Part shown: one piece after another, positions 17,395-25,265 of the stretch
Layout of the letters: every line of letters starts with the position of its first letter
Numbering within the stretch: the stretch's first letter is position 1
Origin: Nanobdellota archaeon
GTDB taxonomy: Archaea > Nanobdellota > Nanobdellia > Parvarchaeales > Parvarchaeaceae
Length of the DNA: 36,027 nt
Direction of reading: 5' to 3'
Assembly (NCBI GenBank): GCA_021811735.1
Contig: JAJZNK010000032.1
Location: forward strand, 1-36,027
Notes under the pieces: generated by a model
What the model saw: only the letters and a program-made list of their open reading frames with translations
The model's database searches: none
Told to the model about the DNA's origin: nothing
Position numbers and translations under genes: made by a program

Positions 17395-18738
17395 ATGGGT
17401 TCGAATAGTGTAAAAACAGTTGTTACGGTTGGGCCGGCGTGCGATTCCTATGAACTACTCAAAAGACTTATACTAGGTGGCGCGGATGTATTTAGATTTA
17501 ATTTATCACATGGCAACGAGGATTATTTTAGAAAGGCAGTGTCAAATCTAAGGAAAGCGGAAGAGGACACAAAAAGAAAGATTCTGGTGTTTTTTGATCT
17601 TCCAGGTCCAAAGTTAAGGACAGGGAAAGTTCACGGAGACAGGCTGGAGATAAAGGAAGGAACCGAATATACTTTTGGTAAACACGGCCAAATACAAATA
17701 TCAGATGATATACTTAAGATAATAAACATGAAAAGTAAGATATTGCTTTCGGATGGTAAAATTGAATTTAAACCCATACGAAAAGAAATGGGCCTACTAG
17801 TTGCAAGGGCCTTAAATAATGGTACGATGCTTGATGAGCAAAGCATAAACTTTAAAGGGATATCCTATCCTGGTAGATATCCCACAAAGAAAGACGAAGA
17901 AGGGATAAAATTCGGGTTAAGTCTGGGGATAAACGCTTTTGCCCTTTCATTTATAGCGAGTGCAAAGGATATAGCTTCAGCAAGAAAAATCGCAGGAGAG
18001 AACAGCACACTTATCGCAAAAATAGAGCGGATAGAAGCCGTAAAGCATTTTGATGATATCGTACACGAGGCAGACATTGTCATGATTGCAAGGGGCGATT
18101 TGGGTTTAAATATAGACATCGCAGATCTACCGGAGATACAGAAAAAATTATTGGCTATATGTAACGAAAACAGCAAGCCAGTAATCACGGCAACACAGAT
18201 GCTGGAATCAATGACTAATAATGTAATGCCTACTAGGGCAGAAGCGGACGATGTGTTCACTGCTATAAGCGAGGGTACCGACGCAGTGATGCTTTCAGAG
18301 GAAACCGCGATAGGATCTTACCCTTTGAAAGCATTGAAGATGCTAAAACGTATAATATCCAAATATCACTACTCTTGGACTTTAAAGCGATATAAAATAA
18401 CAGATGAACATGATGCTATTTTAAATTCAGCAATTGATCTTGCCATAAGCACAAAAATAAACAAGATAATAACTTTTACACCTTCTGGGAGAAGCGCCTT
18501 CCGTCTTTCAAGATATCATCTTCCTATCGAAATAGTCGCGGTTACAGATAATATTTCGACATTTTCCAAGCTTTTCTTCAGTAGAAACGTAAAGGGGGTT
18601 TTTGTAAAAAGCCTTAGGGATGAGGAGAAGAGACTTATGCAGATAGCCAAGGCACACAGAATCAAAAAGGCCATTATTGTCTCGGGTTTATCCCTAAGCG
18701 AAAACTCCACCGAGAATGTGAGGATAATAAGTTTTTAG
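17395..18738 (+). CDS. pyk: Pyruvate kinase
   Basis: Converts phosphoenolpyruvate and ADP to pyruvate and ATP, the last step of glycolysis. The family motifs are present: TVGPAC at the N-terminus, FRFNLSHGN, the B-domain start LPGPKLRTGKV, AKIERIEAVKHFDDI, ARGDLGLNI, and the signature region ATQMLESMTNNVMPTRAEADDVFTAISEGTDAVMLSEETA. A C-terminal regulatory domain is present (FTPSGRSAFRLS), giving 447 residues, near the short end of the family. It has its own promoter between the surface-protein gene and the ribosomal cluster. It implies that the cell keeps at least lower glycolysis. Confidence 0.96.
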   Translation: MGSNSVKTVVTVGPACDSYELLKRLILGGADVFRFNLSHGNEDYFRKAVSNLRKAEEDTKRKILVFFDLPGPKLRTGKVHGDRLEIKEGTEYTFGKHGQIQISDDILKIINMKSKILLSDGKIEFKPIRKEMGLLVARALNNGTMLDEQSINFKGISYPGRYPTKKDEEGIKFGLSLGINAFALSFIASAKDIASARKIAGENSTLIAKIERIEAVKHFDDIVHEADIVMIARGDLGLNIDIADLPEIQKKLLAICNENSKPVITATQMLESMTNNVMPTRAEADDVFTAISEGTDAVMLSEETAIGSYPLKALKMLKRIISKYHYSWTLKRYKITDEHDAILNSAIDLAISTKINKIITFTPSGRSAFRLSRYHLPIEIVAVTDNISTFSKLFFSRNVKGVFVKSLRDEEKRLMQIAKAHRIKKAIIVSGLSLSENSTENVRIISF

Positions 18739-18761
18739 TTACAAAATCAAAAACATTAATC

Positions 18762-18769
18762 TATTTAAA
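18762..18769 (+). promoter_or_regulatory. TATA box of the L3 ribosomal cluster
   Basis: TATTTAAA lies in the 77-base gap after pyk, about 47-54 bases before ATG 18816. It predicts a leader of about 25 bases without an obvious Shine-Dalgarno. Confidence 0.5.
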
Positions 18770-18815
18770 GCTAAAAAATCTATATCTGTAAATAAAACAC
18801 TTGTGACTAATACTT

Positions 18816-19766
18816 ATGGGACATCAGATAACAAAGAAAAGCACCCCAAGAAGGGGAAGTATGCAGTATTACCCTATAAAAAAGAGCAAAAGGGCCTATA
18901 ATACCTTCGGAAATATTCTTGGTTTAGAAAAAAATGAAATAGGTGGGTTTGCAGGATATAAAGTAGGGATGCTTCAACTTACTTACATAGACTCGGACAA
19001 GAATTCTCCTACTTTTAAGATGGAAGTTATGACGAATGCCACTGTTTTAGAAACTCCTCCTCTACTTGTTTGTGCCGCTAGATTCTACAAAAATGGAATA
19101 ACTCTTGGTGAGAGCTGGGGAAGTGGTCTTAATAAGTTTATAGCAAGAAAAGTAAAATTCAAGGAGAATAATAAAAATATTGATGAATTTAAGGATAAAG
19201 CTGAGGATGTGAGGCTTCTTGTATCAACACAGCCTTGGAAAATAGATTTAAAAAAGAAACCGGAAATATTCGAGCTCTCTATAGGAGGAAGCTTCGGGGA
19301 GAAATTTTCTTTTATAACAGGTTTATTGGGTAAGGAGATTGACGTTTCATCAGTCATAAAAGACGGTAATTTTGTTGACGTTGCTTCTATAACCAAGGGA
19401 AAGGGATTTACCGGTTCAGTAAAGCGTTACGGTGTAAAGATATACCCTGTTCACGCAAGTAAATCTAGGAGAAAGGCAGGTAACTTAGGTGCAGAAACCA
19501 TGGCCAAAGTCCAGTACACAGTGCCACAGCACGGAAGACTAGGTTTTAATTCAAGGGTTGAATACAATAAATTTGTTTTCAGGGTCATAAAGGATTCAGA
19601 AGAGGCAAATATACCAAGCGGTTACAAACGATACGGTAACATGAAAGATAGCGCAGTGATATTGAAAGGCTCCGTGCCAGGGAGTACTGGCAGACTAATA
19701 ATGTTAAGAAAGGCAATAAGGCCAACCAAAAAAGCAGAACCTGTAAAGATTAATCTTTTAAAGTGA
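18816..19766 (+). CDS. rpl3: Ribosomal protein L3 (uL3)
   Basis: Large-subunit protein reaching the peptidyl-transferase centre. The archaeal/eukaryotic N-terminus is present (STPRRGSMQYYPIKKSKR), then GFAGYKVGMLQL, and the conserved TKGKGFTGSVKRYGVKI and GNLGAETMAKVQYTVPQHGRLGFNSRVEYNK region (in parts). At 316 residues it is somewhat shorter than most archaeal L3. It is the first gene of the ribosomal cluster; L4 follows after one base. Confidence 0.97.
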   Translation: MGHQITKKSTPRRGSMQYYPIKKSKRAYNTFGNILGLEKNEIGGFAGYKVGMLQLTYIDSDKNSPTFKMEVMTNATVLETPPLLVCAARFYKNGITLGESWGSGLNKFIARKVKFKENNKNIDEFKDKAEDVRLLVSTQPWKIDLKKKPEIFELSIGGSFGEKFSFITGLLGKEIDVSSVIKDGNFVDVASITKGKGFTGSVKRYGVKIYPVHASKSRRKAGNLGAETMAKVQYTVPQHGRLGFNSRVEYNKFVFRVIKDSEEANIPSGYKRYGNMKDSAVILKGSVPGSTGRLIMLRKAIRPTKKAEPVKINLLK

Positions 19767-19767
19767 T

Positions 19768-20553
19768 ATGGTAAAAGTGTTTTCAACGGACGGAAAAAGT
19801 GAAGAAGAGATAAAGTTGCCAGAAGTGTTCAACACGAAGGTTAATTACGCTACTCTTAAGAAGGCTTTCCTCGCCGAGCAATCAGAAAAGTTTCAATTAA
19901 AATATACAGACCCAATGGCGGGAAAAAGAAAAGTTGCAAGGCTTACTAAAAGAAGAAGATCTTATAAGACCAGCTATGGAAGGGGGTTGGACAGAACACC
20001 TAGAAAGACACTTTCAAAAATCGGAACTAATTTTTCCTATGCAGGAGCAGTTGCACCTAATACTGTAGGTGGTCGACAAGCGCATCCACCAAAAGCAGAG
20101 AAAAATCTTATAAAAGAAATAAACAAAAAAGAGAGGCGACTTGCGGTGAAGATGGGAATAGCCGCTTCTGCAGATTTAAGCAGCGTTTCACAATTTCACA
20201 AGATTGAAGGAATCAAGGAATTACCTATAATAATAAGCGGTAATCTGGAAAGCATAAAAAAGACAAAAGATGCGGTAAAAATGTTTTCTTCCATAGGTTT
20301 AGGAACAGAACTTGAAAGAGTGATGGAAAGGAAAATAAGGAGTGGTAAAGGAAAGCTTAGAGGAAGAAAATACAGGAAAAAATTGAGTATAATAATCGTA
20401 ACTGGAAAAGGAGAAAAGGCATCCAAGGCGTTTTCAAACACAAATACGCTGATAAAAAGCTTTAACGAACTTACAGTAAGCGATGTTTCACAGGCCGGTA
20501 GACCGGGAAGACTGGTAATCTGGACAAAAGACGCAGTGGAAAAGATGAGGTAG
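19768..20553 (+). CDS. rpl4: Ribosomal protein L4 (uL4, L4/L1e)
   Basis: Large-subunit protein lining the exit tunnel. RRRSYKTSYGRGLDRTPRK and GGRQAHPPKAEKNLIKEINKKER are the archaeal L4 loop and helix blocks. The C-terminal LSVSDV-like element appears as LTVSDVSQAGRPGRLVIW. 261 residues, normal for archaea. It starts one base after L3 and is followed by L23 after two bases. Confidence 0.97.
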   Translation: MVKVFSTDGKSEEEIKLPEVFNTKVNYATLKKAFLAEQSEKFQLKYTDPMAGKRKVARLTKRRRSYKTSYGRGLDRTPRKTLSKIGTNFSYAGAVAPNTVGGRQAHPPKAEKNLIKEINKKERRLAVKMGIAASADLSSVSQFHKIEGIKELPIIISGNLESIKKTKDAVKMFSSIGLGTELERVMERKIRSGKGKLRGRKYRKKLSIIIVTGKGEKASKAFSNTNTLIKSFNELTVSDVSQAGRPGRLVIWTKDAVEKMR

Positions 20554-20555
20554 AG

Positions 20556-20819
20556 ATGGAAAAAAATATCAAGTATATATTAAGCGTTTTGAGCGGCGAG
20601 AAATCTACAAGACTAATGCAAATTGAAAATAAGCTATCTTTTATAGTTTCAAAGGATTCCAATAAAATTCTCATTAAAAAAGAGGCTGAGGATTTATTAA
20701 AAGTTAAAATCGAGAGCATAAACATAATCAACAGAATGGATTCGAGAAAGATTGCGATAGTGAAGCTGAAACCGGAATACCAGGCAATGGATATTGCAAC
20801 GCAACTAGGTTTAATCTAA
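20556..20819 (+). CDS. rpl23: Ribosomal protein L23 (uL23)
   Basis: Sits at the tunnel exit and forms part of the docking site for SRP and SecY. GEKSTRLMQIENKLSFIV is the conserved opening and KIAIVKLKPEYQAMDIATQLGLI the conserved C-terminal block. 87 residues, normal. In most archaea L2 follows; here the next gene is rnp1 after 50 bases. Confidence 0.95.
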   Translation: MEKNIKYILSVLSGEKSTRLMQIENKLSFIVSKDSNKILIKKEAEDLLKVKIESINIINRMDSRKIAIVKLKPEYQAMDIATQLGLI

Positions 20820-20841
20820 TTAGCGGCTCTCTGAAAACGTT

Positions 20842-20849
20842 TTTAAATT
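20842..20849 (+). promoter_or_regulatory. Putative TATA box at the L23/Rnp1 junction
   Basis: TTTAAATT lies 21-28 bases before ATG 20870, predicting a leaderless mRNA. It coincides with the point where the L2-S19-L22-S3-L29 block is missing, so the downstream genes may form a separate transcription unit. Confidence 0.45.
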
Positions 20850-20869
20850 AAAATATTATAAGATAGCTA

Positions 20870-21079
20870 ATGCTAATAGGGTTTGAAGTAAAGGTATTGG
20901 AAAGTAATGTGGGAGGAATTGTCATAGACGAAACGAGGAACACAGTTTCGATCAAAACAGATAAAGGCGTAAAAAGAGTTATAAAGGATGGAAACAGATT
21001 TATAGTAAATATGAATAACAAAGAAGTAAAAGTAATCGGAAACGATATAAAAATGAGGCCATGGGAATATGCTTTATGA
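20870..21079 (+). CDS. rnp1: Ribonuclease P protein component 1 (Rpp29/POP4 family)
   Basis: Protein subunit of archaeal RNase P, which trims tRNA 5' leaders. The Sm-like beta-barrel is recognisable from LIGFEVKVLES, GIVIDETRNTVSIKTDKGVKRVIKDGNRF and the closing VIGNDIKMRPWE. Only 69 residues, about the barrel alone, shorter than most archaeal Rpp29 because the terminal helices are reduced. Position upstream of S17 is the normal archaeal one. It overlaps S17 by 11 bases. Confidence 0.88.
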   Translation: MLIGFEVKVLESNVGGIVIDETRNTVSIKTDKGVKRVIKDGNRFIVNMNNKEVKVIGNDIKMRPWEYAL

Positions 21080-21380
21080 AGATTTGAAAGAACCGGAGAA
21101 TAAATGCACAGACAGGCATTGCCCGTATCACGGAGATCTTAGAGTTCATGGAAGGAGATTCGAAGGCATTGTTACTTCTGCAAAGGCTGAAAAAACAGTT
21201 GTGGTGAGCTGGACCGTTTTCAGGAAACTCAAAAAGTACGACAGATACACGAAAATAAGAACAAAAGTCTTAGCACATAATCCAGAATGCGTTTCCGCCA
21301 AACTGAATGATAAAGTTGTTGTATACGAAACAAGACCTATAAGTAGATGGAAAAGGTTTGTAGTGGTGAGGAAATTATAA
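21069..21380 (+). CDS. rps17: Ribosomal protein S17 (uS17)
   Basis: Small-subunit OB-fold protein binding 16S rRNA. The archaeal/eukaryotic-style N-terminus has CTDRHCPYHGDLRVHGRRFEG. The core TVVVSW and the C-terminal DKVVVYETRPISRWKRFVV block are conserved. 103 residues. The start lies inside rnp1, which suggests translational coupling. Confidence 0.96.
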   Translation: MLYEDLKEPENKCTDRHCPYHGDLRVHGRRFEGIVTSAKAEKTVVVSWTVFRKLKKYDRYTKIRTKVLAHNPECVSAKLNDKVVVYETRPISRWKRFVVVRKL

Positions 21381-21383
21381 ATC

Positions 21384-21815
21384 ATGGGAACAGGAAGAAA
21401 GGGAGCAGGTTTAAAGCCAATACGCGCAAAGATTGCAAAGTCTATAAACGTCGGAAGTTGGATAACAGTTGCTGACAATTCCGGTGCAAAGATAGTTAAA
21501 GTTGTAAATGTTAGGAATTATCACGGTGTAAAAGACAGGCAGCCAAAGTGCGGAGTCGGCGACACCATATTCGTAGTAGTTAAAAAAGGATCTCCGGACA
21601 CAGTACATAAAAAATTCCCTGCAGTGGTCGTAAGGCAGAGAAAGGAATACCGAAGACACGATGGAATCAGAGTATCATTTGAAGATAATGCATGTGCAAT
21701 AGTAAAGGACATAGATAAATACGAGCCTCAGGGAACAATAATCAGGGGGCCCATAGCCAGGGAAATATCAATACGTTTCCCGAATATAACAAAAATAGCG
21801 TCTAAAATTGTATGA
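21384..21815 (+). CDS. rpl14: Ribosomal protein L14 (uL14)
   Basis: Large-subunit beta-barrel protein at the subunit interface. ITVADNSGAKIVKVVNV and VGDTIFVVVKKGSPDT are diagnostic, followed by VVVRQRKEYRRHDGIRVSFEDNA (in parts) and the closing GPIAREI. 143 residues, slightly longer than usual because of the N-terminal segment. It overlaps L24 by 4 bases (ATGA). Confidence 0.97.
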   Translation: MGTGRKGAGLKPIRAKIAKSINVGSWITVADNSGAKIVKVVNVRNYHGVKDRQPKCGVGDTIFVVVKKGSPDTVHKKFPAVVVRQRKEYRRHDGIRVSFEDNACAIVKDIDKYEPQGTIIRGPIAREISIRFPNITKIASKIV

Positions 21816-22207
21816 ATAAAGATAATTTCAGTAGAAGTTGGGTTTCGAGTGTTTCGCCAAAGAAACAGAGAAAATACAGGAGAAACGCTCCTCTTCATAT
21901 AAAGAAAAAAATGCTTGCAGCCCACCTCTCAAAAGAACTTAGGCTGAAATATAAGACAAGAAATTTCGCATTGAAGAAGGGCGACAGCGTTTTGATAACA
22001 CGAGGTAAGTTCAAAGGACAGGAGGGCAAGATAGATAAGATATACATGAAGCAGCTTAAGGTAAGCGTTGATTCAGCCAAGAACGTTACAAAAAAAGGTA
22101 ATAAAGTACCATTTAAAATAAGGCCATCAGCCTTAATAATAACAGATTTAAATCTGGCGGATGTGAGGAGGGTGAGTAAAATAGAATCATATGGCAAGAC
22201 ACGGTGA
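21812..22207 (+). CDS. rpl24: Ribosomal protein L24 (uL24, L26 family)
   Basis: Early-assembly large-subunit protein with a KOW motif. SSVSPKKQRKYRRNAPLHIKKK is the archaeal/eukaryotic N-terminus and KKGDSVLITRGKFKGQEGKI is the KOW segment. 131 residues. Its last 17 bases overlap the S4e start. Confidence 0.95.
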   Translation: MNKDNFSRSWVSSVSPKKQRKYRRNAPLHIKKKMLAAHLSKELRLKYKTRNFALKKGDSVLITRGKFKGQEGKIDKIYMKQLKVSVDSAKNVTKKGNKVPFKIRPSALIITDLNLADVRRVSKIESYGKTR

Positions 22208-22853
22208 ATCAAAGCATTTTAAGAGAAGTGTTGTTACTAATTCGTTGGTCATACCACGTAAAAAATACAAATACTATAGCAAGCCATTACCTGGAAAGCA
22301 CAGTAGCAAATCTGGAGTTTCCATACTTGGATTTTTAAGGGATGTTATTAAGATTGCAGTGAATGCAAGAGAGGCAAGATATCTAATAAAGAATGGTTAT
22401 GTTTACGTTGACGGAAAGAAAATAAGTGAGGAAAAATATGTTGTAGGCTTTTCAGACATAGTAACCGTTAAAGATGATAGTTTTCTAGTCTGGTTGAGTG
22501 AAAACGGCAAGATAACAGCGATAAAACAGGAAGGAAAACAGGAAAGCAAGAAAATAAAAGTGATGTCAAAGCACAAAGGGAGCAGGGGAATAAATGTGAT
22601 TTTCACAAATGACGCAAGAAATATAGTTTATGACAAGGACGATATACAGATAAATGATTCAGTGACTTTTGATTTCGCAAGTGGCAAGGTAACTAGTAAG
22701 ATACCGTTCGAACAGGGCAAGAAAATCATAGTTTTCAGCGGAAAGAACGCTGGAAAAACAGGTACTATAAAAGAGATAAACAACCAGTCAGTTTCCATAT
22801 CTGGAAAAGACGGCGAGTTTGTTGCTTCGATCAAGTCATGTATGGCAGTATAA
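22191..22853 (+). CDS. rps4e: Ribosomal protein S4e (eS4)
   Basis: Small-subunit protein found only in archaea and eukaryotes. The N-terminus KHFKRSVVTNSLVIPRKKYKY, the S4-type RNA-binding segment AREARYLIKNGYVYVDGKKI and a late KOW-like FSGKNAGKTGTIKEI are visible. 220 residues, a little short of the usual 235-245. It overlaps L24 at the front. Confidence 0.96.
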   Translation: MARHGESKHFKRSVVTNSLVIPRKKYKYYSKPLPGKHSSKSGVSILGFLRDVIKIAVNAREARYLIKNGYVYVDGKKISEEKYVVGFSDIVTVKDDSFLVWLSENGKITAIKQEGKQESKKIKVMSKHKGSRGINVIFTNDARNIVYDKDDIQINDSVTFDFASGKVTSKIPFEQGKKIIVFSGKNAGKTGTIKEINNQSVSISGKDGEFVASIKSCMAV

Positions 22854-22855
22854 AT

Positions 22856-23362
22856 ATGGAAAACAAAATGAGGGAAATATTCGTGGAGAAGGTTACTCTG
22901 AATATTGGAGTAGGAGAGCCAGGAGAAAGATTGGAAAAGATAAAGGCTCTGCTAGAACAGATTTCTGGATCAAAGGTCGTGAAGACTGAAACCAAAAGAA
23001 GAATCCCAGAATGGGGACTAAGACCTGGTCTCGAAATAGGCGTTAAAACAACTCTAAGAAAATCAGAGGCAGAAGAACTTCTAAAAAGAATGTTCACTGC
23101 CGTTGAAAATACAATATCAAATTCAAACTTTGATAAAAGCGGAAACCTTTCCTTCGGTATAAAAGAATACATTCACATACCTGGAGCAAAATATGATTAT
23201 ACAATAGGTATAGTCGGTATGTCGGTAAATGTAACGTTGTCAAGAAGAGGTTTCAGTATATCTAAAAAGAGGAATAAATCTGCTGTAGGTAGATCTCACT
23301 TAATTAAAAAAGAAGAAGCCGCGGATTTCATAAAGAATAAATACAATGTAAAGGTTATTTAA
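22856..23362 (+). CDS. rpl5: Ribosomal protein L5 (uL5)
   Basis: Large-subunit protein contacting 5S rRNA and P-site tRNA. MREIFVEKVTLNIGVGEPGERL and RIPEWGLRPGLEIGVKTTLR are conserved archaeal blocks (quoted in parts), as is GIKEYIHIPGAKYDYTIGI. The ORF track opens at ATG 22838 inside S4e; ATG 22856 gives MENKMREI, which matches the family N-terminus, so I prefer it (168 residues). It shares one base with the S14 start. Confidence 0.95.
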   Translation: MENKMREIFVEKVTLNIGVGEPGERLEKIKALLEQISGSKVVKTETKRRIPEWGLRPGLEIGVKTTLRKSEAEELLKRMFTAVENTISNSNFDKSGNLSFGIKEYIHIPGAKYDYTIGIVGMSVNVTLSRRGFSISKKRNKSAVGRSHLIKKEEAADFIKNKYNVKVI

Positions 23363-23607
23363 TGAATCATATGGAAACACAGTTCGAAAAGATATTGAAG
23401 GTTCATGCATCAAACCCAGCTAAGAGAGCTAGATTTATCAAATTCAATAAACATAAAATGCAGCCACACGACAGGCGGGCTAACATGTGCACAAGATGTA
23501 ATAGACCAGAAGCTCATGTCAGTATTCACGGACTTAACTATTGTAGACAGTGCTTTAGGGAAGTTGCACAAGATCTTGGATTCAAGAAATATGGAAAGGA
23601 GGCTTGA
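23362..23607 (+). CDS. rps14: Ribosomal protein S14 (uS14), zinc-binding, with long N-terminus
   Basis: Small-subunit head protein. The C-terminal half is the archaeal zinc form: MCTRCNRPEAHVSIHGLNYCRQCFREVAQDLGFKKYG (in parts), with CxxC...CxxC. The N-terminal 35-40 residues are basic and longer than in most archaeal S14, which has about 55 residues in all; this one has 81. A second ATG at 23371 would shorten it by three residues only. It follows L5 with a one-base overlap and GGAGG near its end serves S8. Confidence 0.93.
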   Translation: MNHMETQFEKILKVHASNPAKRARFIKFNKHKMQPHDRRANMCTRCNRPEAHVSIHGLNYCRQCFREVAQDLGFKKYGKEA

Positions 23608-23609
23608 TT

Positions 23610-23996
23610 ATGGTAGATTCTCTCTCGACTATATTTAATACTATAAACGTTGCAAGAAGTGTGGGAAAGAAATCCTGCGTTGTCGGCCCTAGCAGCAAGA
23701 TTCTTATAAATCTTCTTGAAATAGTAAAAAGAAATGGATACATAGACGGTTATGAGATAATAAATGATGTTAGAGGCGGGTTTGTAAAGATAGAGATAAA
23801 CGAGCACATGAATAGATGTAAGGCAATAAGGCCGAGAATACCAATAAAGGCTGGAGACATAGTAAAATATGAGAAAAGATACCTACCTGCTCTTGGCTTT
23901 GGGATTATACTTCTTTCCACAAATAAAGGATTAATGACAAACGAAGAGGCAAAACAATTAATGATAGGGGGCAATCTTTTGGCTTATGTCTACTAA
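23610..23996 (+). CDS. rps8: Ribosomal protein S8 (uS8)
   Basis: Small-subunit platform protein binding helix 21 of 16S rRNA. VDSLSTIFNTINVARSVGKKS is the archaeal N-terminus, and the C-terminus GFGIILLSTNKGLMTNEEAK carries the STS/N-KG-LM motif. The ORF track opens at TTG 23604, but ATG 23610 follows GGAGG at 23597-23601 and is the likelier start (128 residues). It overlaps L6 by 11 bases. Confidence 0.96.
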   Translation: MVDSLSTIFNTINVARSVGKKSCVVGPSSKILINLLEIVKRNGYIDGYEIINDVRGGFVKIEINEHMNRCKAIRPRIPIKAGDIVKYEKRYLPALGFGIILLSTNKGLMTNEEAKQLMIGGNLLAYVY

Positions 23997-24507
23997 ATTT
24001 AAGGTTGATTTGTCCGCAGCTAATGTTGAAGTAAGCGATAAATCCATAAATGTTAAAGGGAAGGAAGGTGAACTTTCTTTGGAGCTAGTGCACCCTTTTT
24101 TAAAGATAGAAAGAAAAGATAAGATTCTTTTTATAGAGGCGGAAAAAGATAACAAATTTCAGAAGGCTATCGCAGGCACGCTTGCAGCAAATATAAAAAA
24201 CATGATAAAGGGTGTCAACGAAAGATATACTGCCGAATTGGAATTGGTCTATATGCATTTTCCAGCTTCGTTAAAGATAAACGGAAATAAAATTTCGGTC
24301 GAAAATTTCGTAGGCGAAAGAAAACCTAGGGATATAGTGATTCCAGAGGGCGTAAAAGCCGAAGTCAAGGGCAATAAGATAATGCTTTCAGGCACAGATA
24401 AATATAAAGTAGGTCAGCTTGCAGGCACAATAGAATCAAAGATACAGGTCAAAAACAAAGATAGGCGAGTCTTTAAAGATGGAGTATTCATAACTAAGAA
24501 ACCCTGA
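23986..24507 (+). CDS. rpl6: Ribosomal protein L6 (uL6)
   Basis: Large-subunit protein near the GTPase-associated centre, with two related domains. The first has VSDKSINVKGKEGELSLEL. The second contains MHFPASLKINGNKISVENFVGERKPRDI (in parts), the diagnostic archaeal block. 173 residues. It starts within S8 and ends 2 bases before L32e. Confidence 0.96.
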   Translation: MSTKFKVDLSAANVEVSDKSINVKGKEGELSLELVHPFLKIERKDKILFIEAEKDNKFQKAIAGTLAANIKNMIKGVNERYTAELELVYMHFPASLKINGNKISVENFVGERKPRDIVIPEGVKAEVKGNKIMLSGTDKYKVGQLAGTIESKIQVKNKDRRVFKDGVFITKKP

Positions 24508-24509
24508 TC

Positions 24510-24860
24510 ATGGAATTTACTAAACACGATGCTAGAAAATTGAAGAGAGTAGGTAACTCTTGGAGGAAGCCTACTGGCAAGAAAAATAAGACAAAGGTAG
24601 GTAAGAAAGGGCATAAAAAGATGCCTTCGAAAGGTTTTAGATCTCCAATTTCCGAAAGGGGAAAAATAGCCGGTAAGATACCAGTCAGAGTGTTCTCTCT
24701 TTTAGACACGGAAAAGCTTACGACAGACAATATTGTGATAATAGGAGGTTCAGTCGGTAAAGCAAAGAGAAAGTTAATATATGAAAAATGTAAGGAGAAA
24801 AAGATAACAGTGATAAATTATGCAGGGAAAACTGAAAACACAGAGAAGAATAGCGAGTAA
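24510..24860 (+). CDS. rpl32e: Ribosomal protein L32e (eL32)
   Basis: Archaeal/eukaryotic large-subunit protein. SWRKPTGKKNKTKVGKKGHKKMPSKGFRSP (in parts) is the basic signature region, followed by IVIIGGSVGKAKRKLIYEKCKEKKI. 116 residues, without the long N-terminal extension of some archaea. Its last 41 bases overlap the L19e coding region in another frame, the longest overlap in the cluster. Confidence 0.94.
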   Translation: MEFTKHDARKLKRVGNSWRKPTGKKNKTKVGKKGHKKMPSKGFRSPISERGKIAGKIPVRVFSLLDTEKLTTDNIVIIGGSVGKAKRKLIYEKCKEKKITVINYAGKTENTEKNSE

Positions 24861-25263
24861 TGTGCTCGGAGTAGGAGAAAGCAGAGTTTGGCTTGACCCG
24901 TCCAAGTTTAAGGATATAAAAGAAGCTATAACCAGAGCTGACATAGAGAGCTTGATTTCAAAGGAGGTTATAAAGAAGAAAGAACTCAAAGGGCAATCTA
25001 GATCGCGTGCGAGGGCTCTTCACAAGAAAAAGAGAAGAGGACATAGGAAGGGAATTGGGAGCAGGCGCGGTGAAAAATCTGCTAGGATGGCTTTCGAGTG
25101 GATAGATAAAGTAAGAGCATTGAGAAAAGAGCTTTATAAACAGAGGAAGCAGGGAAAGATAGAAAGAAAAGAATTCAGGGAACTTTACAGAAAAATAAAA
25201 GGAAATTCTTTTCACAGTGTCAATCACATGAGAAATTATATTGAAGGTATGAAGAAGGTATAA
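24820..25263 (+). CDS. rpl19e: Ribosomal protein L19e (eL19)
   Basis: Archaeal/eukaryotic large-subunit protein forming an intersubunit bridge. TQRRIASNVLGVGESRVWLDP and RSRARALHKKKRRGHRKGIGSRRG (in parts) are diagnostic. 147 residues, standard. No later ATG would preserve the conserved N-terminus, so the 41-base overlap with L32e appears real. Confidence 0.95.
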   Translation: MQGKLKTQRRIASNVLGVGESRVWLDPSKFKDIKEAITRADIESLISKEVIKKKELKGQSRSRARALHKKKRRGHRKGIGSRRGEKSARMAFEWIDKVRALRKELYKQRKQGKIERKEFRELYRKIKGNSFHSVNHMRNYIEGMKKV

Positions 25264-25265
25264 AA

